This document shows, in pieces, positions 23,006 to 35,498 of a stretch of 64,000 bases of DNA. Each line of letters starts with the position of its first letter. Within the stretch, counting starts at the first letter, position 1. The stretch covers positions 2,976,001 to 3,040,000 of the forward strand of contig JAECYW010000005.1 of assembly GCA_023014335.1 (NCBI GenBank), read 5' to 3'. Source of the stretch: Galerina marginata. Lineage: Eukaryota; Basidiomycota; Agaricomycetes; Agaricales; Galerinaceae. Below the pieces are notes generated by a model. The model saw only the letters and a list, made by a program, of their open reading frames with translations, searched no databases and was not told the origin of the DNA. Both the position numbers and the translations under genes were made by a program.

Positions 23006-26000
23006 TCAAAGGTTAGCCTTCTCACTGGCACCCGCAGCCGGAGCCTCTTCGGGGGTAGGAATAGCGGGAGAAGCCTCCCTCTTCGGCGTCGGAATATAGG
23101 GCAGTTCCTTCACCAAAGCCAGCATATGGTCCACGACCTCCTGCGGCGTCGTCACATGCCAGCTCGCCAGCGTCCGTTTGCTGCTGTGCCCGACGGCGGT
23201 GGTGAACACCGCCTGCGACTCGATTGCCAGGTCGACCGGGCCAGCGTTGGGATCGTCGACGAGCTTGACGGCTACGGGGGCGTCCATGGTCACTTTTGTC
23301 GTGCCGGGTGGGAAGAGGAGGAGGGCGCGGAACATATCTTCGTCGGTCTACAGAAAATAGCCATAAATCAGAACGTTATACACAAGCTGTCATCCAACAG
23401 CACGAACCTTATCATCGCCAGCGCAGAAGATAAACTCGGCATCGGGATTCTTGTACAATATTCTCTTCACAATTTCTCCCTGCGAAATATCAATACGTCA
23501 TCGCCCGCAGAACAAAGACCGAAGAAACACCGTACCTTATTTACAGCAATCGGCCTGACTTCGAGGTTCTTTTTTCCGACAAGAACTGCAGAAGCAATCC
23601 GGTAAATTAACTGTTCTGACATCGAAGGGGAAAAAATTACCTTCGATGGGTCTCTTGTGTGCCAAGTTGTTCTCTAGCAAGTCCTGACATTGACGGCATT
23701 GGAATTGACTGAAATATCCCGCCAATGAGAACAAAGTCGCCATGAGATTGAAAGAAAAGAAGGCTTACCCCCACTCTGGATCACTTGAGCGATAATGCCA
23801 TGTGATGGAGCTCTTCTTCATTTCGATATGGCTTCCAGTCGTTCTCTGTAGAAAAAAGAAAGAAAAAACGAGAATTAGCACAACGTCATATGCCATCAAA
23901 ATGAGAGAGAACACACCTCAGTATAATACCTGAAAATTTCTTCGACCTCCGACATCCAGCTCATATCCAAGTTCTCCGTAAAATTCGTCCACTCCGTCGT
24001 CCCACGCTCCCGCACGAATCCACCATGCTCCGCCGAGAACCCAACGTTCTTCAAGTGCCCGAGGTGCTGCTCGAGGAACTCGCCATCGCGCCCCGAGATG
24101 ATGTACACGATATTGTGTGGATCTGAAGAGAGCTTCTCGAGTGCCTCGAGGGTCGCTTCGGTCGGGGTGGCCATAGAGGGGACTTTGACAATGGGAGCAA
24201 GGGTTCCCTATAAAAAATTCGAAACGCAGATCAGAACAAAGAAAGCCCGAGGATAAGATAAGAAAGAAGAGAAAGAAAGAGAAACCCACGTCATAATCGA
24301 ACAAGAACAGCCTCTTCTTCGCCTTTGAGTACAGACCCTCCAACAGCTCTTTCGGGATATAAGGCGTTTGCCTTGCCACGCCTTGCAGCGCCAGCTGGCT
24401 GAGCAGCATCTTCGCGAGGACCGCGGCCCAGGTGTGCGAGGTGTGCGTGGTGACGACTTTGTACAGCTTGGCGTGGCGGGCGGCCTTCTCCACCGTGTCC
24501 ATAACGAGCCCTTGGTTGATGGCTGCTGCGACGTCCTTTGTAGCGAAAAAAAATATGCGATGAGTCACTCAAACACAAACAAAGATAAGAAAGAGCGTAC
24601 CCCAAGGTTCCAAGGATTCACCAAGAGCGCGTCTTCCATGTTCTTACTGATGCCCATAAACTCGCTGAGCACACTCGGGCTCTTCCCTGTGCTGTTCTGC
24701 GCAATCACAAACTCCATGCTCGTCGTGTTCATCCCATCCCGTAGAGGGGTGATGACAGCCAGGTCCGCCACGCTCAGCAACGCGTAGAACTCGTCCTTCT
24801 TCAAGGTTTGGTGGCTGTTTGAGTCGGTCAGCACTATGTTTTAAGGATGAGGATACAATAGGAAGAGACGAACTAATGGTGCACGGGGATAAAGTCCAGA
24901 CTCCCATATTCGCCGTTGATGTGGGCGACGAGCTCGCTGACCATGCGCTCGAGCTTGGGCGAGTCGGTCAGCGCTGGGCTTGTCACTTGGATCATGACGA
25001 CGTTGCCGACCCACTGGGGGTAGTCTTGTAGGAGTTTCTCAAAAGCGCGGAGCTGAAAGGAAATCGATCGATTAATACGGGCCTTGAGATGGTCATGGAG
25101 CGGGGCTGACCTTTTGGAGTACACCCTTGACGACATCAAGCTTGTCTCGGCCAACGATGATCTTCTTGCCCTCATAAAGGTTTCTGAGGGCCTCGAGTTT
25201 GGGTTTGATACCAGGACGGGTACTATGCGACAACAGTCATTAACTTTCCGATGACAAACGAAACAGAAATCGCGTACATGTCTCTCGCAACACGCTCAGC
25301 ATCGATGCCGACGGGGCAGTGCATGACGGCGGTGACGTGTCCTTCGACGTCGATTCCACGCGATGTGGTTTCGTAACCACATACGCGAATGCAAGTTGAG
25401 ATGAAATGGCGCGAGTAAGAGTAGGTCTGAGTGTAGATGTCAACTTGCGATACTATTTCAAAAACTTGAGGTAAAATAATTACCTGGAAACAAACGAGGT
25501 TCGCGCCGAGCATACCGTCCAAAATTTCCTTTCGACCTATGAAATTTGAGATGAGTAAACGCGTCACAAATAATTTAAAGACAGAGCAGGAAATTCCATA
25601 TAAACCAACTCGAAAGCCAAGCCCACGACACCTCCAAACCACAACAGGCGTACACCAGCCCACGATGCACACACGTGCCAAGGTAAGAAGTTCATTTTGG
25701 CAATCGACGACGTCACATTGGGGAGCGCGGCCAAATATCCATTCCCAGTGAATCATGATGCGACGTGCGGACCGTCCGGTCCACGAACATTCAAGCCGAG
25801 GGAAAAGTAGAAGAGCAAATAGCAGCTGGTACACTCACGAGGAAGACACCTGAACACCTCAGAACTGGGGAACGGCGTGTGCACGAAGAGCCCAATCACT
25901 GCATCTGGTATGGATTCGCGGACGAGCCTGAGATAAAAAAGTAAAAAAGTCAGTTGGATGACGACATTGGATGGGTAAATTTAGCAGGGCAAGGGGCGTC

Positions 26001-26941
26001 TGCGTGCAGACGTGGAATTGGGAGGCCATGCGCGACGACGTACCTTGGGACGAGGAGGAGATGGTAGTCGTGTACCCAGATTAAGTCACCCGGTCGATAC
26101 ACATCGGCTATACGCCTGGCGAAGGCTGCGTTGGCTGATTCGTAATATGGGTAGTGAGAATCGGCCGAGGCGTATTCGGTGGCGACGTCTTGCCACAGAA
26201 GATAGTGGAAGAGAGGCCAGAGAGCTGGAAGTGTTGCGCGTTAGTTTCTGGTCATTGAAACATAGGGGGCATGGCAAGAGTGGAGAAATACGTGTTGAAA
26301 AATGACAAGAACGCACTTTGCTTGCAATAACCGTCATAATGACCATGGGCAACCTTATCGTCCAACCAGACCGGAACATACTTCGTTTTCCTATCTCTGT
26401 CGTCATCAGGGTCGCTTTCTTTGGGGTGGAACTCTTTGAGGGCGGCCTCGAACTCTTGACGCTCCTTCGGTGTTACCGTATCGGCGGGTATCTTTTCCGT
26501 GGGTGTAGAAGATTCGATGTCTCCGGTCCAACCGACGATAAGCTGTTCGTGGGTCGACGACAGAGAGCGAATGCCAGAGATCATGGCTGCATGTCCATAA
26601 CGAGGAGCCAGAGACCAAACTGGCTCTGGAGACGAGCCTTTACTGTGCTCATCGGCAGGTAAGTTAGTCGAGGGTGGTGATGAGGCTGCTACTGGAGTCT
26701 CTTCCTGAGGAACGTCCGCCGGTTTCGAGGGTGGAGTCGCGGGTGGGCTGAGAACGCCAAGTGACGTTTTTGAGGCGAGAGTGGCGGTTATGGGCAGGTA
26801 GTGGCAGACGTGGAGAATGCGTCCAGAGAGAGGAATGCCATTCTTGCGGTGTTCCTCCTCGAGGGCCGCGATCTTCTCGCGAACTTTGTCGATGGAGATG
26901 TCGTCTCCGCGTCGTGTATAGGGTTCTGCGAACGAGTCCAT
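23006..26941 (-). CDS. TPS2: trehalose-6-phosphate phosphatase with GT20 domain
   Basis: Fifteen exons join in phase and give 915 residues: 26941-26317, 26224-26044, 25927-25839, 25536-25484, 25426-25278, 25222-25111, 25052-24874, 24814-24601, 24535-24290, 24207-23917, 23845-23769, 23708-23641, 23585-23536, 23479-23408, 23347-23006. The enzyme dephosphorylates trehalose-6-phosphate, the last step of trehalose synthesis. Residues ~1-560 are a glycosyltransferase-20 domain (WVHDYHLLLVPR, LFVHTPFPSSEVFRCLP, VGRDKLDVVKGV, TPLRDGMN), which in fungal Tps2 is mainly structural. The C-terminal HAD phosphatase domain has the nucleophile motif LFDYDGTLAP, VYIISGR, and the Mg site FCAGDDKTDEDMF. An N-terminal disordered insert (Pro/Ser-rich) and a Glu/Ala-rich tail flank the domains. 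The first in-frame ATG is used. Family members associate with the Tps1 synthase complex in the cytosol. Confidence 0.95.
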
Positions 26942-29559
26942 CGTCGTGGACGGGGGTGAGGTCACTGTGTTAAACGGTGACAAAGGACAGAAGGATGTGG
27001 GAGAGCAGAAGGAAGGGCGGAGGATTAAGTAAAGAAAGAAAAGATGATGGACAGGATTTCAAAAGTAATCGTGATGCTCTACAAATCGTCATAAAATGCC
27101 CAATTTGGAAACTCCCGTCGTTGCGTCTTTGCCGATGTTCGTCCGGTCCGGGGTTCACCGAGGTATCTCCACCCCATCGACCACGTTCATCGTCCCCGAC
27201 AGGTACACCGTCGCTCTTTTTTTGTACATTGTCCGCTTACAGGTTTTTTGGCATCGATTTTGGTTATCAGCCCGATTTAGCGGCCGTCTAATAAGGATTA
27301 GCCCCTTTCACCCCTCCTGGATCCGGTATTCCATGTGACCTCTTGAAATCAGGCTTGCTATCGCCCAGACAGCTCTAGACAAACCAGAGTCTAGCGAAAA
27401 CTGTGGACATTTGTGGATAGAAGGTCTTCTATCATATACTCCGCCCACCAAGTTTGTCCTACATGTGAATTTTTCTCGCCGTCTTCATTCTATGGAGACA
27501 CGTATTGGCATCGCGCACGTTCGATGACACAAGAAGACAGGTAAATGTTAGTCAAGTATTTATGATAGCCGTGAAAATGACTGGTCTTTTTTCATTAGAA
27601 AACTCGGTAGTTAAAGTTCAAAGTGCGCAGAGCGAATGGGCTCTCGCCAACAAACTAACTGACGTCCAATAATCATTGTCGACGACGTCTTTCATATATC
27701 GTGATAATGAAGATATCCGTTCTCGAGCTCGGAATGGATGCCATGGTACGGGAAATCCAGAACATTAGAGTTGTTTTTGGAAGAACCTTCTGCTGGGAAT
27801 CAAGTCGTGGAATACTGTCCTTTTCTGCGCAATTGCTTTCAACTGTAACTATAGACCTCCGAAATCTCTTTGCCGATATCTCAGAGAACAGCAGAATGAC
27901 AGTCTTTTTCGAACCCACCATATCATTTATTTATACAAACCAGTCAGATATAATAACTCTCGCAGAACGGAATCCATCTTCCAAGCAGTTAAACAGGCCA
28001 ATCCGCGGCCAGGTAATTTTTGACCAGGTTTTTGACAGCGACATCGGTGCTTAACAAACGCCGGAGATCTAGACGTCCATTATTCAGACTTTAAAAATAG
28101 CTGCAGTAGGCCAATATCTTGAACAGCTCTTACACCACATTATTTGCATCATAACGGTCTCTTACTACCTTTATAAATTTATTTTCCATTGCCCTTTTGT
28201 AATTTACATTTGCGAAAACCCCAGCCCGAGATTCGAGAGACAAAGTCAGGCATCCTAGAGGTCGACGTTGAATATTTGGATATCTGCCATGCAACCTTCC
28301 ATGTCAGTCCGTTTTAATATGCGCATGAGAAAAGATACCCGAGAGTCTTAAATAACTTGGTGAAGAAGTTTCCGAGCCTAAACAGACCCTCCTCCCCAAG
28401 AAAAGGGTGACAACCCAAACGTATATAAACATTTCTCAAGGTTTTCTGATTTTTTTCTGATTTTCTTTGGGTATGCAACCTTTCTCAAAAGCCCTCCATT
28501 AAGAGCAGGTGAGGGTGACCTCGACTTATAACTGACCCAGCATCGTTGGCCATAAACTCCAAGAAATAAACGCGCCAAAACGCGCGCTTATCTGGCGGCC
28601 CGAATCAGCCGCCATTGGAATGAGTGTCCTTGATCATCACCTTGTTTTCCAACTTTCATCGCCAGACCTTCTGGATCACCTTGGCGGGTCGTATTCTTCG
28701 ATGGTTCCGATCACTCTCTTGATCTCTTAAAAGAATTTGCCTTGTTGAAATTTTGGTCACATTGGCAGCAGCAGCACACTCTTCAGGCGACAGTCGCAAA
28801 CCATTGACATGGAAATACCCCGAGGCAGCCTTCGTTGATCCTTAAGATATCCAGATTTTGATAATGGCTTTGCTCGAGCCTCATTTATCTAGCTGAGAGA
28901 ATTTATTCCTGCTTTACCGTATTTGATGTACCAGTCGGTAACTTTTTGTTATACTTTCAAATTCGGGTCTTCATCTTAGATGGCACCGAACTGTACAGAT
29001 TGAGACCAAAGGATTTTGTCCGGTTACGATTAGATTTTTCCATGAAGGAAAAATCGACAGTGCATTTTTCCTACAGGCAATATCACATATGTCAAGCGCG
29101 CATGCAGCTTATTATTATTTCAATTTGAATTTCGTCTCGTACCAAGAATTCCATGCATGGGCGTTTTGAGAGAGGGTTTAAATGACCAGGTTATCGACAT
29201 TTAGTTTGGTTTTTTCTCTGAGAAGTTTTGATGAAGCACCAGGGACAGTAAGAAAACCTGCAGTCCACTCAGGTTGCAAAGGCCCAAATACTTCGGCCAC
29301 GCCCCTCCGAAAGTGTACATGTTATTACCTGTTTCCATGTGAAATTTGTTTGAATCTCTAGCCATGGCGCTATCATGGGCAAGTTTTGTAAAATTTGGCC
29401 TTCTTTGAAGAAAGTACGAACGATTGAAAGTCTATGGTTCTGTAAATGCTTTTGCCAACTCCTCGATGGGTTATGAGATACAAATGCACGAAATAATCGC
29501 CATTACTTTTGACACTTCTAGCCGGCGACATCGTATTATACACCCTACTTTCACCGCAA
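26942..29559. other. long intergenic region, nothing recognised
   Basis: 2.6 kb with the TPS2 promoter at its left edge. The rest is A/T-rich with scattered short frames (for example 27701-28054) that show no known domain. No tRNA, repeat pair or transposon remnant was identified. Confidence 0.4.
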
Positions 29560-30275
29560 TCAAGCCGTCCAAGCTTTGGCAATGAGTTCAGTGAGACCTA
29601 GAGAAAATGTGAGATTCACGACGCCGGTTGAATCAAAATAAACAGACCAATGTCATTTGTGTTGAACTGATACACACCAACAAGGGTGGCTACGGTCGCG
29701 GTACGAAGAGCCCACGTCGCAACACGGCCAATGACTGGGAATTTGCGTGGGTGGAGATAGTCCACAACCATGGAGTCGAACTGGCCAGCCCTGTAAGCTA
29801 ACGGCACACGAGGAAGAATGACAACGACGACTCACCCCGATGTGACTGTGCATGATCAAACTGACCCCAAGCAGACCGTCAATTACCGGGTAGTTACTCC
29901 CCGTCGTGAAGAACGCGGCTGCTGTCAGTGGTACGAGACTCGCAGACAGAAGGCGTTCGAAAGCCCAGTGGTACGACCCGTGGATGCGTGAGGGTGCTGG
30001 GAAGCTTGTTGGGTCGTTTACGGTACCCTTGAGGATAGCTGGTGATGAAATTAGCTCCAACAAAACTTTTTTGTCCAAATAGAGTACGTACGGCCACCTG
30101 GGACGTATTGCATTTGGGTCGCCTCGCTGGTTGCATATCGAGCTGTTCTCATTGGTTAGTGAGGCTTCGGGGTATGAATGAACCGTAAAAGCGGACCTTG
30201 GATAGCAGAGCGCGCCACAATACGACGAGCGAGAGCTCTCGGCAGCGTTGAACGGAGAACAAGGTTCGAGGACAT
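29560..30275 (-). CDS. SDH4: succinate dehydrogenase membrane anchor subunit (CybS)
   Basis: Five exons (30275-30184, 30126-30092, 30038-29836, 29780-29648 and 29597-29560) give 166 residues. It is the small heme-b/ubiquinone-binding anchor of complex II in the inner mitochondrial membrane. The first ~30 residues are Arg/Ser/Leu-rich without acids, as in an import signal. The mature part has GTVNDPTSFP, then HGSYHWAFERLLSASLVPL (helix I), GLLGVSLIMHSHIG with the heme-ligand His region, FDSMVVDYLHPRKFP containing the quinone-site Asp-Tyr, and a last helix ending NTNDIGLTELIAKAW. The normal family length supports completeness. Another in-frame ATG lies 21 codons upstream (30338), but the internal one gives the usual presequence length. 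It is divergently transcribed from the ferredoxin reductase gene. Confidence 0.93.
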
Positions 30276-30467
30276 CGTCGCCGACGATGAGCTGAAGGAA
30301 ATGCGGAAACAGGAGGGTGAACCGGTTGATCCCGACATCCGGATGTGTTTTATTTGGCAATTCGGGCCGAAGTAAATAGTCAGTCAACGAGCCGGAATTG
30401 TGTCGAACACATTTTCGTCTTCCTTTCGTCCATTTCCTATCTTTTTCATGGTCTTTTTTCTGGAAAT
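30276..30467. promoter_or_regulatory. bidirectional promoter, SDH4 / ferredoxin reductase
   Basis: Only 192 bp separate the two divergent start codons. Both products are mitochondrial redox proteins, so shared control is plausible. A T-rich tract precedes the reductase ATG. No factor site is assigned. Confidence 0.6.
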
Positions 30468-32064
30468 ATGAACCCTTTGAAGTTGGCTGTAATTGGAGGC
30501 GGTCCTTCTGCTTTCTACGTTGCATCAAGAATCCTAAAATTGCAACCTGAAGCTCGGAATCTTCGTATTCATCTATACGACCGTCTGTGGGCGCCTCATG
30601 GTCTAGTTCGATACGGGGTCGCACCAGACCACCCAGAAGTAAAGGCGAGTTAAATTGCCTTGCTGCAGGGACCAGTTAATGGCCGGAGACATAGGACGTC
30701 TCCTCGATCCAGCACGGCAATTCAAGGTCGCCTGGTGGAGCTTCATCTTTTTATTACTCTCCTTAACTGACCCATTTTTCTAGAACTGCGTACACAAATT
30801 TGACCAGGTAGCTGAAGACAGCCGCTTCCGATTTTTTGGCAACGTAGATGTGGGTGATAGCGCCAATTCAATATGGCATACCCTCCGTCTCCCGCTTGCC
30901 TCCATCTTCAAGAATTACAGCCACGTCCTATTCGCCACAGGGTGTACACTACCCACTCTCCACGGAGACCTCCCACCTTCGCCCTATTGTGTACCTGCGT
31001 TATCCCTGGTACACTGGTACACCCAACATCCGAACACACCCGCACCTCCACCTCTAGATAAAGTGAGCCACGTCTCTCTGATTGGGAATGGGAACGTGTC
31101 ACTCGATGTTGCTCGCATGCTTCTTACGAACGTAGATGTCTTGGCGAAGTATGACGTCCCCCAGCACGTCTTGGACCTCCTCTCGCGTTCGACAGTGAAG
31201 CACGTGTCGATCATCGGACGACGAGGGCCTCTAGAAGCAGCTTTCACAATGAAAGAGCTCCGTGAGATGATCAACCTCCCAGAAGCTTCCATGGTCCCTC
31301 TCGAACCCTCACTCGTCACTCCTCCCGCTTCGGGGCCTCCGCTGACGCGCCAACAAACGCGTGTTCTTCAGTTACTCAAGCAAGGATCGAAAAATGCGCC
31401 AGGGACGACATCCAAGACCTGGTCGCTCGACTTCTTCCGGTCTCCCATTGGGATCGTGTCCCCGACCGACACCTCTTCCCCCGCCCAACTTTCTCTGGCC
31501 CATACCATCGTAGACCCAGAAACACAACGAGCAGTGCCCACAGGAGAGACGTCTACTTTGTCAACAGACCTCGTGGTAACATCCTTGGGCTTCCATGGCG
31601 AACCCACTGTCAGTTTTTATGACCCTGGTCTCCGCCATCTGCGGACTGTTGCTGGGCGAGTTGTGACTTCAAATGGCACGATCCTGAAGAACGTTTATGC
31701 CTCTGGATGGGCCGCAACCGGGGCGAAAGGCGTCTTGGCTACGACGATGATGAATGCATATAGCGTTGCCGATACCATTATCTCGGACTGGCAGGCAGCT
31801 TCCGACCGCGTGCCGATGGCGGATGATGATCTTCAGCGGTGCCAGGAAGATTATCAGGTACATGATTTGCCGCCTTTGAACCCGAATCCCGCTTTGGATG
31901 AGATACCGGAGGAGGTGGAGAAAGCCTTGAAGGGTGGCAATATTACCGATTATCATCTCTGGAAAGAGATTGATCAAGAGGAAGTCAGAAGGGGTGAGGT
32001 GTTGGGCAAGGAGAGAGAGCGGATGGGTTGGCAAGACGTGCGTGAGTTCTTTGTCTTTAAATGA
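30468..32064 (+). CDS. ARH1: mitochondrial adrenodoxin/ferredoxin-NADP+ reductase
   Basis: Exons 30468-30644 and 30784-32064 give 485 residues. The flavoenzyme passes electrons from NADPH to mitochondrial ferredoxin for Fe-S cluster, heme A and CoQ synthesis. The FAD-binding motif AVIGGGPSAFYVASRIL stands at the start, followed by the family hallmark HGLVRYGVAPDHPEVK and NCVHKFD across the intron. The NADPH site reads LIGNGNVSLDVARMLL, with IIGRRGPLEAAFTMKELREM after it, and the C-terminal FAD contact is YASGWAATGAKGVLATTMMNA. The 139-nt intron appears to use a GC donor (AAG|GCGAGT). Using the nearest GT would delete the invariant Val-Lys of HPEVK. The N-terminus begins almost at the FAD motif, so a cleavable presequence is not evident, unless an upstream exon exists. 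Confidence 0.93.
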
Positions 32065-32464
32065 CCCTGTCGTATTTTAAAGGCGAATGATAATACGCTG
32101 AAGGAGGCTTAAGTCAAGCAACTGATCAGAGGGCGGCGAAGGCAGTTTCAGGCCTGACTTCCGGAGTCAAAAAATTTGGTTTTCGTTGACTGACCTAGTA
32201 GCCACACCACTTCTTTCTTCAAAACTAGCGACGTTGCACCTAGAAATATAACGATTCATTCACTAGGCTACTTAACCATGTAAGTAAGGGCCTTGTGGAA
32301 GTAAAGAACTCAAGCCACGGGGAACGGTGCGTCTATTTGATGAACCAAATAGGGATTTTTGAATTATCGTCCATCTGTTTTCCAGATACGAAGCAAAACC
32401 TCGAATACCTGAAATGTGATGCAGACTTTGTGCGAACTTGTGCTGATTAGCACTGCCCTCTCTC
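32065..32464. other. convergent intergenic region
   Basis: About 400 bp between two converging stop codons, presumably 3' UTRs. No other feature is seen. Confidence 0.4.
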
Positions 32465-34041
32465 TCAACTCGCAGGTATACTTTCACAAGCGCGCACGGT
32501 CTGCCCACGGATATCATCAAACCAAAAGCTCTGGATCAAACAGGATGCCGGTTCTCGTGTTGTGGGATCCATTTTCAACATTGACTGCACGAGCGAAGCA
32601 AAGCCTATCTCGTCTTTCCAACGCGTCGGATAACCCGGAGGGCCTTGGAAGACCCCTTGTTGGTATACTTCCGAGGCTGCTCGAAGGGAAGCATCTAGAG
32701 TCGGCATCGATTAGATAAAGTTTCATATGCGAATGAAAACAAGAAATACCATCGTTTTCAAGGCGTAACCTCAGCTTTTCATCGAGAAGGGCAAACCAAG
32801 ACTGTGGTAATGGGCCGGCAAATTCTATTATCGATTCAAGAAGCTCCACTTTAGATTGAGTGAAAAGGGGATGACCAGCAACCAATTCATAGATCTGAGA
32901 CGCAAGCAGTCACCGAGATGTCAGTAGAGGTAGACGACGAGTTTAACGCACTGAACAGCCCAACGACCAGATATCACCTGAAAATCGCCACTCGGGTTTA
33001 TAAAATTGTTCTTTGATGTGCTCTGCTTGTAAAAGAATTTCCGGTGCGCAAAAGTATGGCGGCGACTGATATTCAGGTATAGGGTTCGATGCGCGGAACG
33101 CTAGAAAAGATGCCTTATTAATTTATCATCTTATGCAAAGCATTTTCAATCTGGGGCTCACCACTGCCGAAATCAATAATTACCGCATCTATTTCCTCCA
33201 TCCCATGTCCCTTCATAAGAAGTTTTACGATATACACCACCTCTGCAGGCTCAACCAGGTACTTGGGCCAGGAGTCATTTTGACCGTCGAATTGACGAGG
33301 AATGACGGGCACTATTTGCGGATACTCTTCGAGGGTTTCCATCCAGACTTTTTCGCTGAGGTTTCTCAGTCCAGGAAGAGCAAACGCTATGTTGTCGGTG
33401 TGCAAATCTTCGAGAGGCGGTTTTTAAATACACTGAGGAAGGAAGTATACGAGAAACGATAAGCAGCGCACCTCCATGGACTACTCCCTGCTGGGATAAG
33501 AAGTCTAACGCGAGCAAAGATTGATAGGCAGCACGTTTTGCGTCATAAACGCCACAATCCTGGAGGGCCAGTCGAGGGAGAACCACGTCTGTAACTAGAA
33601 CGTCGTGGGTTCCGTTGGGGCCGGTTATTTGAAAGTGGTCGAGGAGCTGAAGAATATGCTTCTGTCCTGGATGAGAAACGCCCACAGCGTCCGGAGTTAG
33701 CGCCTGCAACAAGTTGATTTCCTCATTCCACTTCCGATCCGCCATGTTTATCTTCAGTGCGACTCCTCGGCTAGTGGTTTGTAATTTTGTCGGACAAAGC
33801 TTGACGTTTTACAAAGGCTGGCGACTTACTCGTTGTCCAACATGTCATGCGCTAGCCATACAGTCGAGAAGGCGCCTTGGCCAAGTTTTTGAAGAACTCT
33901 GTAACGCGGTCTGTCGCTTCCTAGACAAGTGGAAAATGTGTCGCCAATATGCACAGGGTGAAGCCCTCCTGGTTTGTAGGATCCTATATCCTCTACTCTT
34001 TCGCCAGGATAGTAAAAATCTTCTATGGGGTAACGATACAT
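32465..34041 (-). CDS. SRPK-like protein kinase
   Basis: Six exons (34041-33830, 33770-33472, 33407-33162, 33100-32952, 32894-32750 and 32694-32465) give 426 residues. After a short GGLHPVHIGD entry typical of SRPK relatives come the glycine loop LGQGAFSTVWLAHD, VALKI with the ATP-binding Lys, the catalytic loop VVHGDLHTDN (HGD in place of HRD) and AVIIDFGS as the Mg motif. APEIL, DIWSLGCSIYEL and a C-lobe ending SMLKMDPTTREPAS follow. All core residues for catalysis seem present. SRPKs phosphorylate RS-domain splicing factors, but this expanded basidiomycete group lacks the usual long spacer insert and its substrates are unknown. It might act on proteins such as the RS/RRM protein at 3330-5819, which is only conjecture. 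Confidence 0.88.
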
Positions 34042-34766
34042 GGGTTGCTGCGAGAGTTTCTGTTTGGCGGTCGGCAGCCTACGCGCAGTTGTATCTAAAT
34101 CCTGTACATTTCATAAATCAGATTAGATCATACATAGTTGTTGGCGACAGCTTACAATACTTGATTTATGAGAAAAGTTTAGGGCAAATGCCAATAAGCA
34201 CAGGACACAACGTCTATAACCCAAATAGCTACCAGTAAGCACCAGGACAGTGATCAGGGGTTGAAAAAGAAAAAACGATCACTCAACTTCGCGGCAAGCT
34301 CGAAATAGCTATTGATCGATCACGAAAGTGACCATTTCGTAAATTATTATTAGAATATTTCTGGCTGATCCCGTCATACATCTTGGGTTTGGCGCCCATT
34401 TACGACCCTAAATTTAAATTTAGGCGCCATTAGTCTGTGATATATTACCCTTGAACTACGGTATCAACCTACGACAGGTAGGCGCTTAAGGCAAAGACGG
34501 CAGCAGTTGAAAGGGTGCTGAATATATAATTGGAGTGAGTCATCACGATCATGATACATGTTTGCCCTGTCTATGAGCGAGAGGTTGACACCTGTGTTCT
34601 GATCATGAATTGCTTTACCCAGTAATACCTCTCCAATGCTATCAACACGGCTAGCGAATCAAAAATTACATTTGTTGGGCTCTGCTCCATCAACCTATGT
34701 AGGTCTGAACAAAGGGTATCCAGTTGAATGACTTGGAGGCACAGAGAACCATTAAAAGTGGCAAAA
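34042..34766. other. intergenic, nothing recognised
   Basis: Promoter region of the SRPK-like gene on one side and 3' flank of the broken MYND gene on the other. A/T-rich, without a supported frame. Confidence 0.35.
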
Positions 34767-35498
34767 TCAAGATGAGGTATCGTCCATCTCAAAACGTGTA
34801 AACTTCGTGCCATTCTCGACGTTCTTTATCAAGATCTCCTTCCAACGCTGCTGTATTTTCAACGGGCTCAGGTCCCGCAATGACCCAAACGGCACAAGCT
34901 GCATGGCGAGAGGTTCGCATTCCAGCGCAACAGCGGCGACTGTACCTCTTCTCAAAGACTCGCTTTCTTCTCTCATTTTCTGAATTTGGCTGATGCTCTC
35001 AGGCCATACACCTCCGAGGGCTCTACCAGCGTTCATGTCGATAAGGACAGCATCATCGACGCGGAAGGTCTTTGCGAGGACGCCATTATTGTCAGTCCGG
35101 TAGCTGATTTTGACACGCAGCATGTACGAGCGGGCACGCTTGATGTCTTTTGGGAGAGAGAGCGCATGGATGGTGGCTGCCATAAGCAGGTTGTTGTACA
35201 ATTTGACCCACTTCTCGAGCGTTTGGTCGAGTTCAAGAAGAGTGAGACCAGGAGGCAGTCCATAGTCGCCTCCCTCCGCATCTGCTTTTGCTAGTTCTTC
35301 GGCGAGCTGTATGTTGTAATTGCACCAGACCTTGTGAGTCTGCCGCGGCAAGGTTAATGACCTGGATAAAAACAAAGATCAGGATTAGCAGATCATACTC
35401 ACCTTCCAATGGGCACTCTGGCAATCCCGAGAGCAATACCTGCAGCAAGGGATTAGAAGAATTCTGGCGTTATTTGTTGTTGACAGACCTTATACTTT
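34767..35498 (-). pseudogene. MYND zinc-finger gene, 3' part severed by insertion
   Basis: Pieces 35498-35489 (end of exon 1), 35439-35403 and 35339-34767 encode the second half of a MYND finger (YCSRDCQSAHWK, then THKVWC) and the same C-terminal domain as the intact paralogue at 19820-20703 (GLTLLELDQTLEKWVKLYNN, RWKEILIKNVENGTKF). The 37-nt middle exon is conserved in both. No start codon remains: exon 1 is interrupted by a 7.84-kb insertion and resumes at 43336. The reading frame itself is undamaged, so the disruption looks recent. Confidence 0.9.
35491..35498. repeat. 8-bp target-site duplication, left copy
   Basis: TATACTTT, matched exactly at 43336-43343. Deleting the element plus one copy restores MYND exon 1 through its GT donor in frame. 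Confidence 0.9.

Noticed and set aside
25537..25838. 302-nt TPS2 intron that might contain another exon
   Set aside because: The flanking residues (FRCLP-R and RKEILDGMLGANLVCFQ) are contiguous in the family, so no exon is missing.
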